Assembly (NCBI RefSeq): GCF_905220365.1
Contig: NC_061132.1
Coordinates: 3,038,001 to 3,102,000, forward strand
From: Vanessa cardui
Taxonomy: Eukaryota > Arthropoda > Insecta > Lepidoptera > Nymphalidae
Length of the DNA: 64,000 bases
Direction: 5' to 3'
Shown: piece by piece, positions 32,346-43,545 of the stretch
How positions within the stretch are numbered: the stretch's first letter is position 1
Layout of the letters: each line of letters opens with the position of its first letter
Program-made: the position numbers and the translations under genes
Notes under the pieces: model-generated
What the model saw: the letters and a program-made list of their open reading frames with translations, nothing else
Database searches by the model: none
What the model was told of the DNA's origin: nothing

Positions 32346-32542
32346 TAGCTCTTCACGCTTAAACAGTAAAACCGATTTTGATAAAATTGTATGGAATTAG
32401 TTTGAATCTCAGGAAAACACATAGGTTAGTTTCCTTAAATCATCCCTTAAAAGGTAAAATTAGGGGTTTGTGTGCTACATGTTAAGTTTTATAAATTATG
32501 GATGGGTAAAGCAGCAGGTTCCGCTAGATTAAAAATAAAATT

Positions 32543-32604
32543 CAGAAGGATACAGCAGTTTCCGTCAGGTTAGATTACCTGATGGAAACTGTTGTATCCT
32601 TCTG
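32543..32604. repeat. 28-bp hairpin with only G-U mismatches
   Basis: CAGAAGGATACAGCAGTTTC opens a 28-bp stem, loop TAGATT, closing arm ending TGTTGTATCCTTCTG. The two unpaired positions are G opposite T, which would pair as G-U in a plus-strand transcript. It lies between the Gr Y promoter block and its ATG and is mirrored in the right arm. Confidence 0.75.
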
Positions 32605-32999
32605 TATTTAGTTCAGTGGGCTTTAGTTTATCATAATCATTTTAAGTTACATCAGTTGAAATGTAATGAAAAATTTTACACGCTACTAACTGGACTTTTT
32701 GCATTACATGTATCCTTTCATTTGCAAGACATACTAAACACATAAAATATAGATCAACAGAAGTAACAATATATTTATATATATAATATGACTCTTACTG
32801 GGAGCTCTTTGTGCATAAACCACAAAGCCGATATTGATAAAATTGGTTTTGGGAGAAAATTGAATCTCGGGGAAGGGCAGAATAGCCTATGTGTATATAT
32901 TTTAAATATCTATTTTGTTATTTGAATGATTTAAGTTGAAATAAGTGGAAATAGAGAATTTGATGACAAACGTCCTCAGCGGGGAAACGAGATGTGAAG

Positions 33000-33784
33000 A
33001 TGCAGGACGAAGCGTGTAAAGTTCAGGGTGCGTTGGCCGTCGTGTTGCGCCTGTCGCGAGCCCTGGGGCTTGCTCCGCTACGCTTCGCTCACGACCGTGG
33101 AGGCTACATAGTTACAGTATCCCGACGAGTCGCTATATACAGTTACATCCTATCATTCTGCACTCGTAAGTTTTATAAAATATTATCAAGATTATTTTTG
33201 ATTTGAGACATAAATTTATTAGAGGGTTTTTTTCGTTATTTTAGATTCTTGTGAATTAGCACGATTATATTTATACACCCTTGAGTTTTACGAGGCGTTT
33301 GCATCGTTTCCTGTTGGAAGCTTTTTCACTGTGCTAGCAACAATATTTGTGACCGGAGTGGGATCCTATGGGAGCATCAACCGCATGAAAAATATAACGA
33401 AACATTCAAATTTTCTCAACAAAGTATATAATATTATAATTTTACGCCACAACAACAAGCTATATATTTTTTTATTGTATAAAAACTGTGAAATTATTTA
33501 GTTTTTTATATACTAGACTTTCGTGCAAAAGTAAAGCGGATTCCACTAAAAACTTCTTTTGTAGAAAGACTTGTACTCTAAGTAGTATGTAGTAGGGCTA
33601 AATAACTATAGCCTTAATTAATTTTGAACTAATCATTGTATATTTCAGATAAATTACGATCTAAACGGCGAATCGGAAATAAAACGAAACAAAAATCTAC
33701 TTGCTGCAATTAATGCGACACTTACAATTTTATTCATCGCATTAACTGTAACTCTTAAATACATCATATTTGATAAAACAAAAT
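33000..33784 (+). pseudogene. Gustatory receptor Gr Y, exons 1-3 only (left arm and spacer)
   Basis: Exon 1 33000-33165 (ATG; KVQGALAVVLRLSRALGLAP, LRFAHDRGG), exon 2 33245-33423 (SFFTVLATIFVTGVGSYGS, RMKNITKHSNFLNK) and exon 3 33649-33784 (INYDLNGESEIKRNKNLLAA then INATLTILFIALTVTLKYI). Phases 1-0-1 agree and all three exons are the same length as in Gr Z (166, 179 and 136 nt), their closest relative here. Exons 1-2 lie in the palindrome arm; exon 3 lies in the single-copy spacer. Exons 4-8 are missing: after 33784 come a repeat and then the right arm. The encoded piece would have about three membrane segments and no signature C-terminus. Confidence 0.8.
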
Positions 33785-34397
33785 GTGAGTTATTTGAATG
33801 GGAATCATAGCATTTAAATCAAAACACGTTTTTCAAATCAAGGCAAGTGAAAACCGAGGATGTACTAAATGCTAATGTGATGTGCTTCTACCATTCAACG
33901 GTAACACTAACCGTAACACAAGCATATAAATAATAATAATTAATATTGGACAACATCAAATATATTACTCTGATCAATTTAAGTAGCTGATAGTAATAAT
34001 AAAGCACTTGTGTTATGGAAAATCAGAATCAACGACCACAAATACATAGACCCAAGACAACATAGACAACTAACAAAGTTTTTCTACATCGGCCGGGAAT
34101 CTAACGCGGGACCTCGGAGTGGCGTAACCACGAAAACCAATGTACACACTACTCGACCACGGAAGTCACGGAAGTCCATATGTTCTTGTGTTACGGTTAG
34201 AAGGGTGAGTAAGTAGTTACAACTACAAGCGTAAGTAACCTAACATCATATTTGCCAAGGTCGGCGACGTTGTAAGTGATGGCTGATATTTCTTACAATA
34301 TATGTACATACATGTACAATATATGTACATACATGTACATATATTGTAAGAATGTAGAAAAACTTTGTTAGTTGTCTATGTTGTCTTGGGTCTATGT
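33556..34397. other. Palindrome spacer (842 bp)
   Basis: The only single-copy DNA between the arms. It contains Gr Y exon 3 (33649-33784), a repeat also found in Gr Z intron 3 (33876-34170) and a TACATACATGTACA-rich tract near 34296-34345. It also holds a smaller inverted repeat: 34046-34090 (AGACCCAAGACAACATAGAC...) pairs with 34351-34397, abutting the right arm. Confidence 0.88.
33876..34170 (+). repeat. Repeat shared with Gr Z intron 3
   Basis: GGACAACATCAAATATATTA, AAGCACTTGTGTTATGGAAA and GGGACCTCGGAGTGGCGTA recur at about 59440-59702 on the same strand. The host genes run in opposite directions, so this is an independent insertion or a rearranged segment rather than a conserved intron. 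Confidence 0.7.
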
Positions 34398-34529
34398 AAG
34401 TTTTTAGTGGAATCCGCTTTACTTTTGCACGAAAGTCTAGTATATAAAAAACTAAATAATTTCACAGTTTTTATACAATAAAAAAATATATAGCTTGTTG
34501 TTGTGGCGTAAAATTATAATATTATATAC

Positions 34530-34953
34530 TTTGTTGAGAAAATTTGAATGTTTCGTTATATTTTTCATGCGGTTGATGCTCCCATAGGATCCCACTCCGG
34601 TCACAAATATTGTTGCTAGCACAGTGAAAAAGCTTCCAACAGGAAACGATGCAAACGCCTCGTAAAACTCAAGGGTGTATAAATATAATCGTGCTAATTC
34701 ACAAGAATCTAAAATAACGAAAAAAACCCTCTAATAAATTTATGTCTCAAATCAAAAATAATCTTGATAATATTTTATAAAACTTACGAGTGCAGAATGA
34801 TAGGATGTAACTGTATATAGCGACTCGTCGGGATACTGTAACTATGTAGCCTCCACGGTCGTGAGCGAAGCGTAGCGGAGCAAGCCCCAGGGCTCGCGAC
34901 AGGCGCAACACGACGGCCAACGCACCCTGAACTTTACACGCTTCGTCCTGCAT
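34530..34953 (-). pseudogene. Gustatory receptor Gr Y', exons 1-2 only (right arm)
   Basis: Mirror copy of Gr Y exons 1 and 2: 34788-34953 (ATG at 34953) and 34530-34708, with the same splice sites and the same protein sequence as the left arm. Downstream on the minus strand comes the spacer read backwards, where the single exon 3 is in the wrong orientation. This copy therefore has only exons 1-2. It faces Gr Y head-on, the two being convergent. Confidence 0.8.
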
Positions 34954-35607
34954 CTTCACATCTCGTTTCCCCGCTGAGGACGTTTGTCATCAAATTCTCT
35001 ATTTGCACTTATTTCAACTTAAATCATTCAAATAACAAAATAGATATTTAAAATATATACACATAGGCTATTCTGCCCTTCCCCGAGATTCAATTTTCTC
35101 CCAAAACCAATTTTATCAATATCGGCTTTGTGGTTTATGCACAAAGAGCTCCCAGTAAGAGTCATATTATACATATAAATATATTGTTACTTCTGTTGAT
35201 CTATATTTTATGTGTTTAGTATGTCTTGCAAATGAAAGGATACATGTAATGCAAAAAGTCCAGTTAGTAGCGTGTAAAATTTTTCATTACATTTCAACTG
35301 ATGTAACTTAAAATGATTATGATAAACTAAAGCCCACTGAACTAAATACAGAAGGATACAACAGTTTCCATCAGGTAATCTAACCTGACGGAAACTGCTG
35401 TATCCTTCTGAATTTTATTTTTAATCTAGCGGAACCTGCTGCTTTACCCATCCATAATTTATAAAACTTAACATGTAGCACACAAACCCCTAATTTTACC
35501 TTTTAAGGGATGATTTAAGGAAACTAACCTATGTGTTTTCCTGAGATTCAAACTAATTCCATACAATTTTATCAAAATCGGTTTTACTGTTTAAGCGTGA
35601 AGAGCTA

Positions 35608-35774
35608 AGAGACAGAGTCTCCTTTGCATTTATACCATTAGTAGGTATCGACAAAACGCAAGTTCTCGTTCAGCGTATGACTCGTGTGTTCCGATGCGTA
35701 CTGATGTCTGTTGTTTTGTCATTATAAACTGACACGCTTTCAAAAGGTGATAAGAATCGAATCGATGGTAGTAG
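35608..35774 (-). promoter_or_regulatory. Putative Gr Y' promoter block with TATA box
   Basis: Mirror of 32179-32345; TATAAAT on the minus strand at 35628-35634. Confidence 0.5.
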
Positions 35775-36858
35775 AATCAATAAATATTGGAGTAGAATAG
35801 AAATTCAGTTAAATATATATATTATGATGAAAAAACTGGTTTTACACCTTCTTCTGCAAAAGAGTTGATAAGGTCTAAATTAATGGTTTTGCTAGCTTGG
35901 AATAATTTCATCGCTGCATTTAATGGAAGTTGATTGAGCCAGACTTCATGGACTTTATTGCCATACACTACCATTAATGATTGTAGTTAATTTACATAGC
36001 AACATGTACATTAACTGCAAAATGATTCTTATCTAGAACAATCTATACAAACAATACTTAAGTTATACTACCTTTTAACTAAAGCTCCATATCTTTCGAT
36101 AAGCGTTCTTTTGTAATAATGTCATTTGAATCGATACTCGTAAATTGAACAATTGTAAATCAGCTTTTACATTTTTGACGTTAGGTTGTTTTTCACTTCA
36201 ACAATATAACATTCCAATTATTTAATTCTTACTTTTATTTTGATTTTATAACAAAACTTTATTACCTTCTAGAAAATTAATGCAAATCATACTTACTTTG
36301 TGTTACCCCTCGGGATAGGTAGCATCAACTCGTCAGTTAGCCAACCGCCAAATATCACTACTCAATATTTGTGCACCGATGTGAGTGAGCTGGTGTAACA
36401 ACAGGCATTAGGGACATAACATCTTAGTTCCCAAAGTTGGTGGCACATTGGCGATATAAGGAATGATTAATATTTCTTATAGTTCCATTGTCTATTGTCA
36501 GTAGTGACCACTCACACAATCAGGTCACCTATTTGCTCGTATGCCAACCTACATGATATATGAGGAAATATAAACGTCCAAGAACTGACCCTTGAGGGAC
36601 CCCTAAAACTGAATTTTATTGTTTTTTCAAGATGTCTTAAGGTTGAGTGCAAAGGCTTTATTTGAACAGTGGTATTTATTCCAGCTTCATTGTATCTCAA
36701 CGATTTTGCCTAGATTTATCAGTTATTTAAATACGAACTTGCTTCTACTGTCTTGGCTAGGTAGGAAAGATACATATGTCGTCATACAGTCAGAAACATG
36801 TATAGGCTAGATTAAATATGATGACTACTAAATATCGCTATGGCATTGAACAACAACA

Positions 36859-37129
36859 ACAACAACAACAGCCTGTGGGAGGAGGAGAAGGTATGAAACA
36901 CATTCCACCACGCTGTTCCAATGCGTGTTGGTGGAATACACATGTGGAAGAATTAATATGAAATGAGACACACACATGTTTCGCAACGATGTTTTCCTTT
37001 ACCGCCGACTACGAGATGAATTATAATATAAACACAAATTAAGCACATGAATATTCAGTAGCGCTTGCCTGGGTTTGAACGTGAAATCATCGTTAAGATG
37101 CATGCTTTCTAACCTCTGGGGCATCTCAG
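36859..37129 (-). mobile_element. SINE, right arm
   Basis: Mirror of the SINE at 30822-31092, including the (AAC)n run at its end. Confidence 0.82.
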
Positions 37130-37673
37130 CTTTTAAGCATTAGATCTAACGATTTAAGTTATAGGTGAAAGGTATGATTTATTTAATTCATGGTTATATT
37201 TACTGCCTTAAGATATTACTACCGTAGATTCAGTGGCTTAGCTGTGTGAGTATAAAATCTATATGCGAATGTGATGAAACTTTTTGATAAATAGTTCGAG
37301 GTATTTCTTAGTAAAATAAAAGTCATTTCTCGTTCTTATACCGTATTTATTGATGAATATGAGGAAAACAAAAAATTAATTTATGTAAAAACAACTATGC
37401 TTATCTGAATATTATTTAAAACTAGCGACCCGCCCCGGCTTCGCATGGGGTGCAGTACTCATACTGAATGTACTACAGAATTTAACGATATGACATTACA
37501 AACTTCTAAAATTATCAGTGTTTCTTTACTATGTTGTCCCTGTATTATATACAAAAACCTTCCTCTTAAATCACTCTATCAAAATCCATTGCGTATTTTT
37601 AAAGATTTCAGCATACAAAGGGACATTGGGACAGAGAAAGCGACTTTGTTTTATACTATGTAGTGTTGATATT

Positions 37674-38716
37674 CTATTGTTCTAGATAGTTTTTTGAATA
37701 AATGTTATCTTTGATGTTGAACTGCCTTATGATGATCAAAAAAGTAGTCATGACGCCGAATACCTGAAAATTAGAATTGCTTTATACTGACATCCATATG
37801 CACTTTTCCAATTAGAGCTCGAGACACTGAGCTCTAATAGATAAAGTACGACACAACTTTCGAAGCTGTTCGCATCTATAGATTCTCACATCAGTTCAAA
37901 GGTCATATGAAGTTATTACGTTTGTGTAAAGAACGTATTCACATAAATAAATAAAAGAAAGAAATAAATATATTTATAGATAATTTAGGATGGCCTACTT
38001 AATTCGGATGTGATCGGTTTTACGAATTTTGACGATGCTACATCTAAGTTGTGTCGTACTTTATCTAAATAGGCCCTAATAGTGAAATTATAATTGGTAT
38101 TAAAAATCCAGATAAAGTAATAGCATTGACAATAAGTAGGGCAATATTAGCCCTTGTATATGCATTGAAACGCTGGCCCCGTCTCATATCCAAGAAACAA
38201 TGTTAAGAGTCGGCACCGCTGCGGCAAAAGCTGAGGCGATAAAACGATACAAATATGCCTTATGTTAAATTAATGTTTGTCCTATTTGCTGTTAGCTTGG
38301 CCCTTAGAGTAATACTGCAAAAACCTTCATTTAACCGGATCAGAGGATCGGAATTGCGATACAACGAATGGTGCTGTATTCCTGCTAATATTTCATGAAG
38401 TCAATATATATACAATAAGTATTTTTAATTCATATTTGCATATATAAGGACTTCATGTTAATAATTCTTATGTAAATTCACCCGTAATGGTTCGTATAAT
38501 CAGCACAAAAACTATAAATTAAGCAAATGTAAAAAACGACGATTCAGAAAATGTGGTCCTTATTTCGAATCTTACCGCAGCCGTAAACGATCTCGTGAAA
38601 TCGCATACACCGTGAGGTCGGAACTTAGGCATTTGGAACTCATAGAAATTAAACAGAACTGGTAGTTTCACTCGAGACGGCGTGCACATTAGTTTGCTAA
38701 CTGTGTTCAAAATAGC
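37674..38716 (-). pseudogene. Gustatory receptor Gr X', last two exons only (right arm)
   Basis: Exon 38576-38716 and terminal exon 37674-37763, mirror copies of Gr X with the same open frames and splice sites. As on the left, no exons 1-6 are present. A small Helitron again lies right after the stop codon. Confidence 0.8.
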
Positions 38717-38870
38717 CTGGAACTAAAGTGGTAAATGAGATCAAGAATCCTACTGAGGGAGAACAATATTCTTTATTGTAGACCTGCTGCTATTGCTGCT
38801 ATTTCTTATTTTGTGTACTCTCTTTCAGGTCAAGTTGGATTTGCCATCTTACCGGATTATCAACAACAAC

Positions 38871-39380
38871 AACAGTCTGTAAATTTCCCCCTGTCGGGTT
38901 AAGGCCTCCTCTCCCTTTAAGGAGAAGGTTTGAAATATATTCAACCACGCTGTTCCAATTTATTTATTTATTTTATTTGTTTACTTAAATCAGGCAACAG
39001 TGGCCCATAGAAATATAACTACATAATATACATTATCTTAAAAATATACTAATACATATTTTCTTAAACTTATAACTACACTACACTACACTACACTATC
39101 ATGTGCTGTTGCGCGTGGTGCAGGGTATCTTGCCACTAAATCTACGAAACACCACACCCGTTGGCCAAAAACTCTGCTGCATGACCAATGCGTGGTTTGG
39201 TGGAATACACAGGCAGCATTTCTATAAAATTAAAAAGATACAGATTTCCTTCACCGCTGAGCTCGAGATGAATTATAAACACAAATTAAGAACATGAATA
39301 TTCAGCAGAGCTTGGGGTTTGAATCCGCAATCATCGGTTATGATGCCCGCGTTCTAACCTCTGGGTCATCTCGGCTCATC
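38871..39380 (-). mobile_element. Split SINE with nested LINE, right arm
   Basis: Mirror of 28571-29080, with the same LINE fragment inserted at the same position. Confidence 0.75.
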
Positions 39381-39539
39381 ATAATGAGGGAATGATGTGT
39401 GTATCACAACATAGTGAACAAGTGCGATACCCTTATGCACTATGATTAAACCAATGTATGTTATTTATCAATATAGGTGCAATTTAAATACATAGAATAA
39501 AATAAAATTAGTTAAGAGAGCTTAAACTACAACGTGGGA

Positions 39540-40030
39540 CGTTGTTTTTCAACCGACTTCCAACAGGAGGAGGTTATCAATTCGTCTGTATTTTTTTTTT
39601 TTTTTTTTTTTTATGTTTGTTACCTCATAACTTTTCACTGGGTGGACCGATTTTGATAATTTTTTTTTTGTTTGAAAGGTAGTGCTTCCCGTGGGGTCCC
39701 ATTTTTTTAATTTTTTTTTCCGATGATGGTATCCATGTGAAAACGACATAAGTCTTAAATTTGCATTACGTATATGCGCGACAAATAGGTGAATAACTGA
39801 AAATCACGTTAACCAATTTTGATAATTCTTTTTTTATTATAAAATATATACTTCAAGGGTAATTTGGTGAAAGTTTGGTAAGGTTCTGAGCACAGGATCC
39901 ATGACAAAGTAACGGAACGGAAGGGAACGGAACAATTCTGAGGAGCACGTTAGCGATACTCGGTCGAATCTTTTATTTATAGGTTATTTGGATATTTGAG
40001 TCACCTTCCGTATTGTGGTTATGTTTATGT
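39540..40030 (-). repeat. Dispersed repeat (CCTTCCGTTCCG family), right arm
   Basis: Mirror of 27915-28395. The poly-T tract (39591-39612) differs in length from its partner, one of the visible differences between the arms. Confidence 0.85.
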
Positions 40031-40058
40031 AATTATCATAGTCGAATATTATAATCAA

Positions 40059-40310
40059 CTAGCTACCCACCCCGGCTTCGCACGGGTGCAATACTGATAC
40101 TAAATATACTACAGAATTTGTTTATATACGACATCACATCGCAAACTTCTAAAATTATCAGTGTTTCTTTACTATATTGTTCATGCATTATATACACAAA
40201 CCTTCCCCTTGAATCACACTATCTTTTAAAAAAAACCGCATCAAAATCCGTTGCGTAGATTTAAAGATATAGGGACAGAGAAAGCGACTTTGTTTTATAC
40301 TATGTAGTGA
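40059..40310 (-). mobile_element. Non-autonomous Helitron, right arm
   Basis: Mirror of 27641-27892, from CTAG at 40059 to the reverse complement of TCACTACATA at 40310. Confidence 0.8.
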
Positions 40311-41040
40311 TGGAACTCCTATACGGCTCGCAGTTAGGGTGCGATATGGGGCAGAATTTCTTACTATCTTTAATCAAATTTTGTGTATGTGATGTGATGT
40401 CATATGATGTACGAAATATAGTTGGTCTTTTTCAAAGTTTTTTTGCTGAGTTCGATTACAGCTCTTTCGAGGGATCCTTGTAGTTTACGCCGCGTGACGT
40501 ATTAAATCCGCATTTTCGAAAGTCTATTTTTGCTTTATTCGCAAGTTTCCTTTAAAAATTGTCCTCGAAGTAGTTTCTGACTCATATAAACGGAACGCTT
40601 AATCTATCCATATTAAAAAAAATTAGTTAGTCAACATCAGCTTCACTTAAAATCAAAAAATAAATAAAATTTTAACAAAAAGAAAAACCGACTTCAAACA
40701 AAACACTATTTTAAAACAAATGAATATGCACGAAAAAGTAATAAAAATAATTGCGTATTCAACATATTTTTTAGAGTCTTCCTAAGTTAAATGAAATGAA
40801 AAATATTAGACTACTTAAAAGTCGATTAACGATTATATCATGTAGATATAATTATTGTTATATTTGGAGTCGGTCTCAGCCAATAAAACCCTACAGTATA
40901 TCTATCAAAAAACATTACGAGAATACTTTAACAAATATGTTTTTTACAAATTACCTTTTACACAATAATATACTGGATCAATCAAGGGGCTCGTATCGCT
41001 TCTTTCTTTTGATTGTTGGGGCAAGGGCACCGTGGCTGCA
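40311..41040 (-). repeat. 345-bp repeat plus MITE part, right arm
   Basis: Mirror of 26911-27640. The same segment also recurs in direct orientation at 43186-43830 (for example TCGCAGTTAGGGTGCGATAT and GATCCTTGTAGTTTACGCCG). Confidence 0.85.
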
Positions 41041-41057
41041 TATATATATATATCTCA

Positions 41058-41115
<58 letters not shown>
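41041..41115. repeat. (AT)n microsatellite at the palindrome edge
   Basis: TATATATATATCTCATCTA then a long AT run. The ATCTCATCTATATATATAT motif recurs at 41259-41280. Confidence 0.9.
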
Positions 41116-41118
<3 letters not shown>

Positions 41119-41278
41119 GTAATTGCCTTGGTTTGAACCCAAAAACATCGATTAAAAAAATAGTCAATAGTAAAATAAAAACAGGGTCAATATCTATAAC
41201 TTTTCCCTAAATTAATTCACCAATTGTTTCAAATGTGCCATTATACTATGAGTATAACCATCTCATCTATATATATAT

Positions 41279-41415
41279 ATGCTTAATATGTGTTTATAAT
41301 TCATCTCGTGCTCGGCGGTGAAGGAAACCTGCGTGTGTCTAATTTCATCTAAATTCTGCCACATGTGCATTCTACCAACCCGCATTGGAACAGTGCGGCG
41401 GAATATGTTCCAAAC
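41279..41415 (+). mobile_element. SINE, internal fragment
   Basis: TGTTTATAATTCATCTCGTG through GGAACAGTGCGGCGGAATATG, lacking the tRNA head and the 3' end. Confidence 0.75.
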
Positions 41416-41446
41416 CCTTAATGCGATGTGTAAATTTCGAAGAATA

Positions 41447-41880
41447 ATATCTACACTAATATTATAAAGAGGAAAACTTTGTTTGTTTGGTTGTAATGAA
41501 TAGGCTCAAAAACTACTGGACCGATTTTAAAAATTCTTTCACCATTCGAAAGCTTAATTAATCCCGCATAACATAGGCTAAATATTATTTTGAAAAAAAA
41601 ATAGAATTCCGTAAGATATTTTGAGTTTTTCGGACGAAAAAGGAAAAAAACTACCAGAAATGTTGCTTTTTTGCGTCTTCTGCCTAAACTACTGGACCGA
41701 TTTTTAAAATTCTTTCACCATTCGAAAGCTAACTTAGTCTCGCATAATATAGGCTAAATTTTATTTTGAAAAACAAGAAGGGTTCCAAAAGATAATTGGG
41801 TTTTTCGGACAAAAAAGGAAAAATCTACCAAAAAAGTTGATTTTTTTCGTATGATGCCTAAACTATAAAAGATAGAACTA
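41447..41880 (+). repeat. Helitron 5'-like sequence with a ~200-bp tandem duplication
   Basis: Starts ATCTACACTAATATTATAAA and GTTTGTTTGGTTGTAATG, a start typical of insect Helitrons. The segment ACTACTGGACCGATTTTAAA, CTTTCACCATTCGAAAGCT, GGCTAAAT, TTTTTCGGAC occurs twice (from about 41510 and 41690). Confidence 0.6.
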
Positions 41881-41999
41881 TAAAATGTTCTAATTAAGTG
41901 TAGATTTCATTAATATCTACATAAATAAAAATTTTAACAAAAAGAAAAACCGACTTCAAAAGATCAAACTTCGGTTTTTCTTTTTGTTAATTTTTTTAT

Positions 42000-42736
42000 T
42001 TATTTTTTGTTTTTAAGTGAAGCTGATGTTGACTATTTTTTCTTAATATGGATAAATTAAGCGTTCCATTTATATGAGTCAGAAACTACTTCGAGGACAA
42101 TTTCAAAGGAAACTTGCGAATAAAGCAAAAATAGACTGTCGAAAATGCGGCTTTAATACGTCATGCGGCATAAACTACAAGGTACTATCGAAAGAGCTGT
42201 AATCGACATCGGTAAAAACTTTGCAAAAGAGCTAATATGTGTCGCACATCATATGGCATCACATCATATGCACAAAATTTGATTAAAGACAGTAAGAAAT
42301 TCTGCCCCATATGCACCCTAACTGTGAGCCGTATAGGAGTTCCATCACTACATAGTATAAAACAAAGTTGCTTTCTCTGTCCCTATATCTTTAAATCTAC
42401 GCAACGGATTTTGATGCGTTTTTTTGTAATAGATAGTGTGATTCAAGGGGAAGGTTTGAGTAGGTATATAATACATGAACATAAAAAACATGGTAAATAT
42501 CCCGAAATTAATAACTTTAATAAGACATATTTTTGTTTTGTAAGTGTATATTATTCGAATATAATGATTTAACTTTCTTCAAAGATTTCTTTTCAGACAT
42601 ATTTTTGTATAAAAATTGACTAGTAAAGAAACACTGATAATTTTAAAAGTTTGCGATGTGATGTCGTAAATAAACAAATTCTGTAGTATATTTAGTATCA
42701 GTATTGCACCCGTGCGAAGCCGGGGTGGGTAGCTAG
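42000..42736 (+). repeat. 345-bp repeat plus non-autonomous Helitron with insert
   Basis: 42000-42344 is a copy of 27295-27640. 42345-42736 is the small Helitron family (TCACTACATAG to GGTGGGTAGCTAG) enlarged by about 140 bp near 42470-42620. A MITE end flanks it on the left. Confidence 0.75.
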
Positions 42737-42807
42737 TAGTATATATTTAGGTTATATCTAGGTCAGAGTTAGTATGGGTTGTCAGGTAAATGGGAATCTT
42801 GGTGGTT

Positions 42808-43180
42808 AGTTTTCAACCGACTTCAAAAAGGAGGAGGTTATCAATTCGTCTGTATTTTTTTTTTATGTTTGTTACCTCATAACTTTTCACTGGGTGGACC
42901 GATTTTGATAATTTTTTTTGTTTGAAAGTTAATGCTTCCCGTGGGGTCCCATTTTAATTAGACACCGGCTCCAAATATAACAATAACTAAAACTACGTTA
43001 TGTAATCGTAAATCGACTTTTAAGTAGTCTAATATTTTTCATTTCATTTTACTTAGGAGGACTCTAAAAAATATGTTGAATACGCAATTATTTTTATTAC
43101 TTTTTAGTGCATATTCATTTGTTTTAAAATAGTGTTTCGTTTGAAGTCGGTTTTTCTTTTTGTTAAAATTTTATTTATAT
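42808..43180 (-). repeat. Partial CCTTCCGTTCCG-family copy and MITE arm
   Basis: 42808-42955 has TTCAACCGACTTCAAAAAGG and GCTTCCCGTGGGGTCCCATT. 42956-43180 is one MITE arm (ACACCGGCTCCAAATATAAC to AAGTCGGTTTTTCTTTTTGT). Confidence 0.7.
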
Positions 43181-43185
43181 ACTAT

Positions 43186-43545
43186 GTAGTGATGGAACTC
43201 CTATACGGCTCGCAGTTAGGGTGCGATATGGGGCAGAATTTCTTACTATCTTTAATCAAATTTTGTGTATGTGATGTGATGTCATATGATGTACGAAATA
43301 TAGTTGGTCTTTTTCAAAGTTTTTTTGCTGAGTTCGATTACAGCTCTTTCGAGGGATCCTTGTAGTTTACGCCGCGTGACGTATTAAATCCGCATTTTCG
43401 AAAGTCTATTTTTGCTTTATTCGCAAGTTTCCTTTGAAATTGTCCTCGAAGTAGTTTCTGACTCATATAAACGGAACGCTTAATCTATCCGTATTAAAAA
43501 AATAGTTAGTCAACATCAGCTTCACTTAAAATCAAAAAATAAATA
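43186..43545 (-). repeat. 345-bp repeat, fourth copy
   Basis: Nearly identical to 40311-40660 in the same orientation, followed by a complete MITE. Confidence 0.82.

Larger units (their letters stand above)
26911..33555. repeat. Giant palindrome, left arm (6.6 kb)
   Basis: Every feature here recurs in reverse order and orientation at 34398-41040. Paired coordinates sum to 67949-67953 throughout, so only a few bases of indel separate the arms, plus scattered substitutions. It contains a MITE core, a 345-bp repeat, two small Helitrons, a SINE split by a LINE, another SINE, Gr X exons 7-8, and the promoter and exons 1-2 of Gr Y. Confidence 0.95.
34398..41040. repeat. Giant palindrome, right arm (6.6 kb)
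   Basis: Reverse complement of 26911-33555. The outer end at 41040 passes from the MITE core (GGGGCAAGGGCACCGTGG) into an (AT)n tract; the inner end at 34398 begins AAGTTTTTAGTGGAATCCGC. Confidence 0.95.

Noticed and set aside
40796..41210. Frames ending in IYIYIY repeats
   Set aside because: Translation of an (AT)n microsatellite and MITE sequence.
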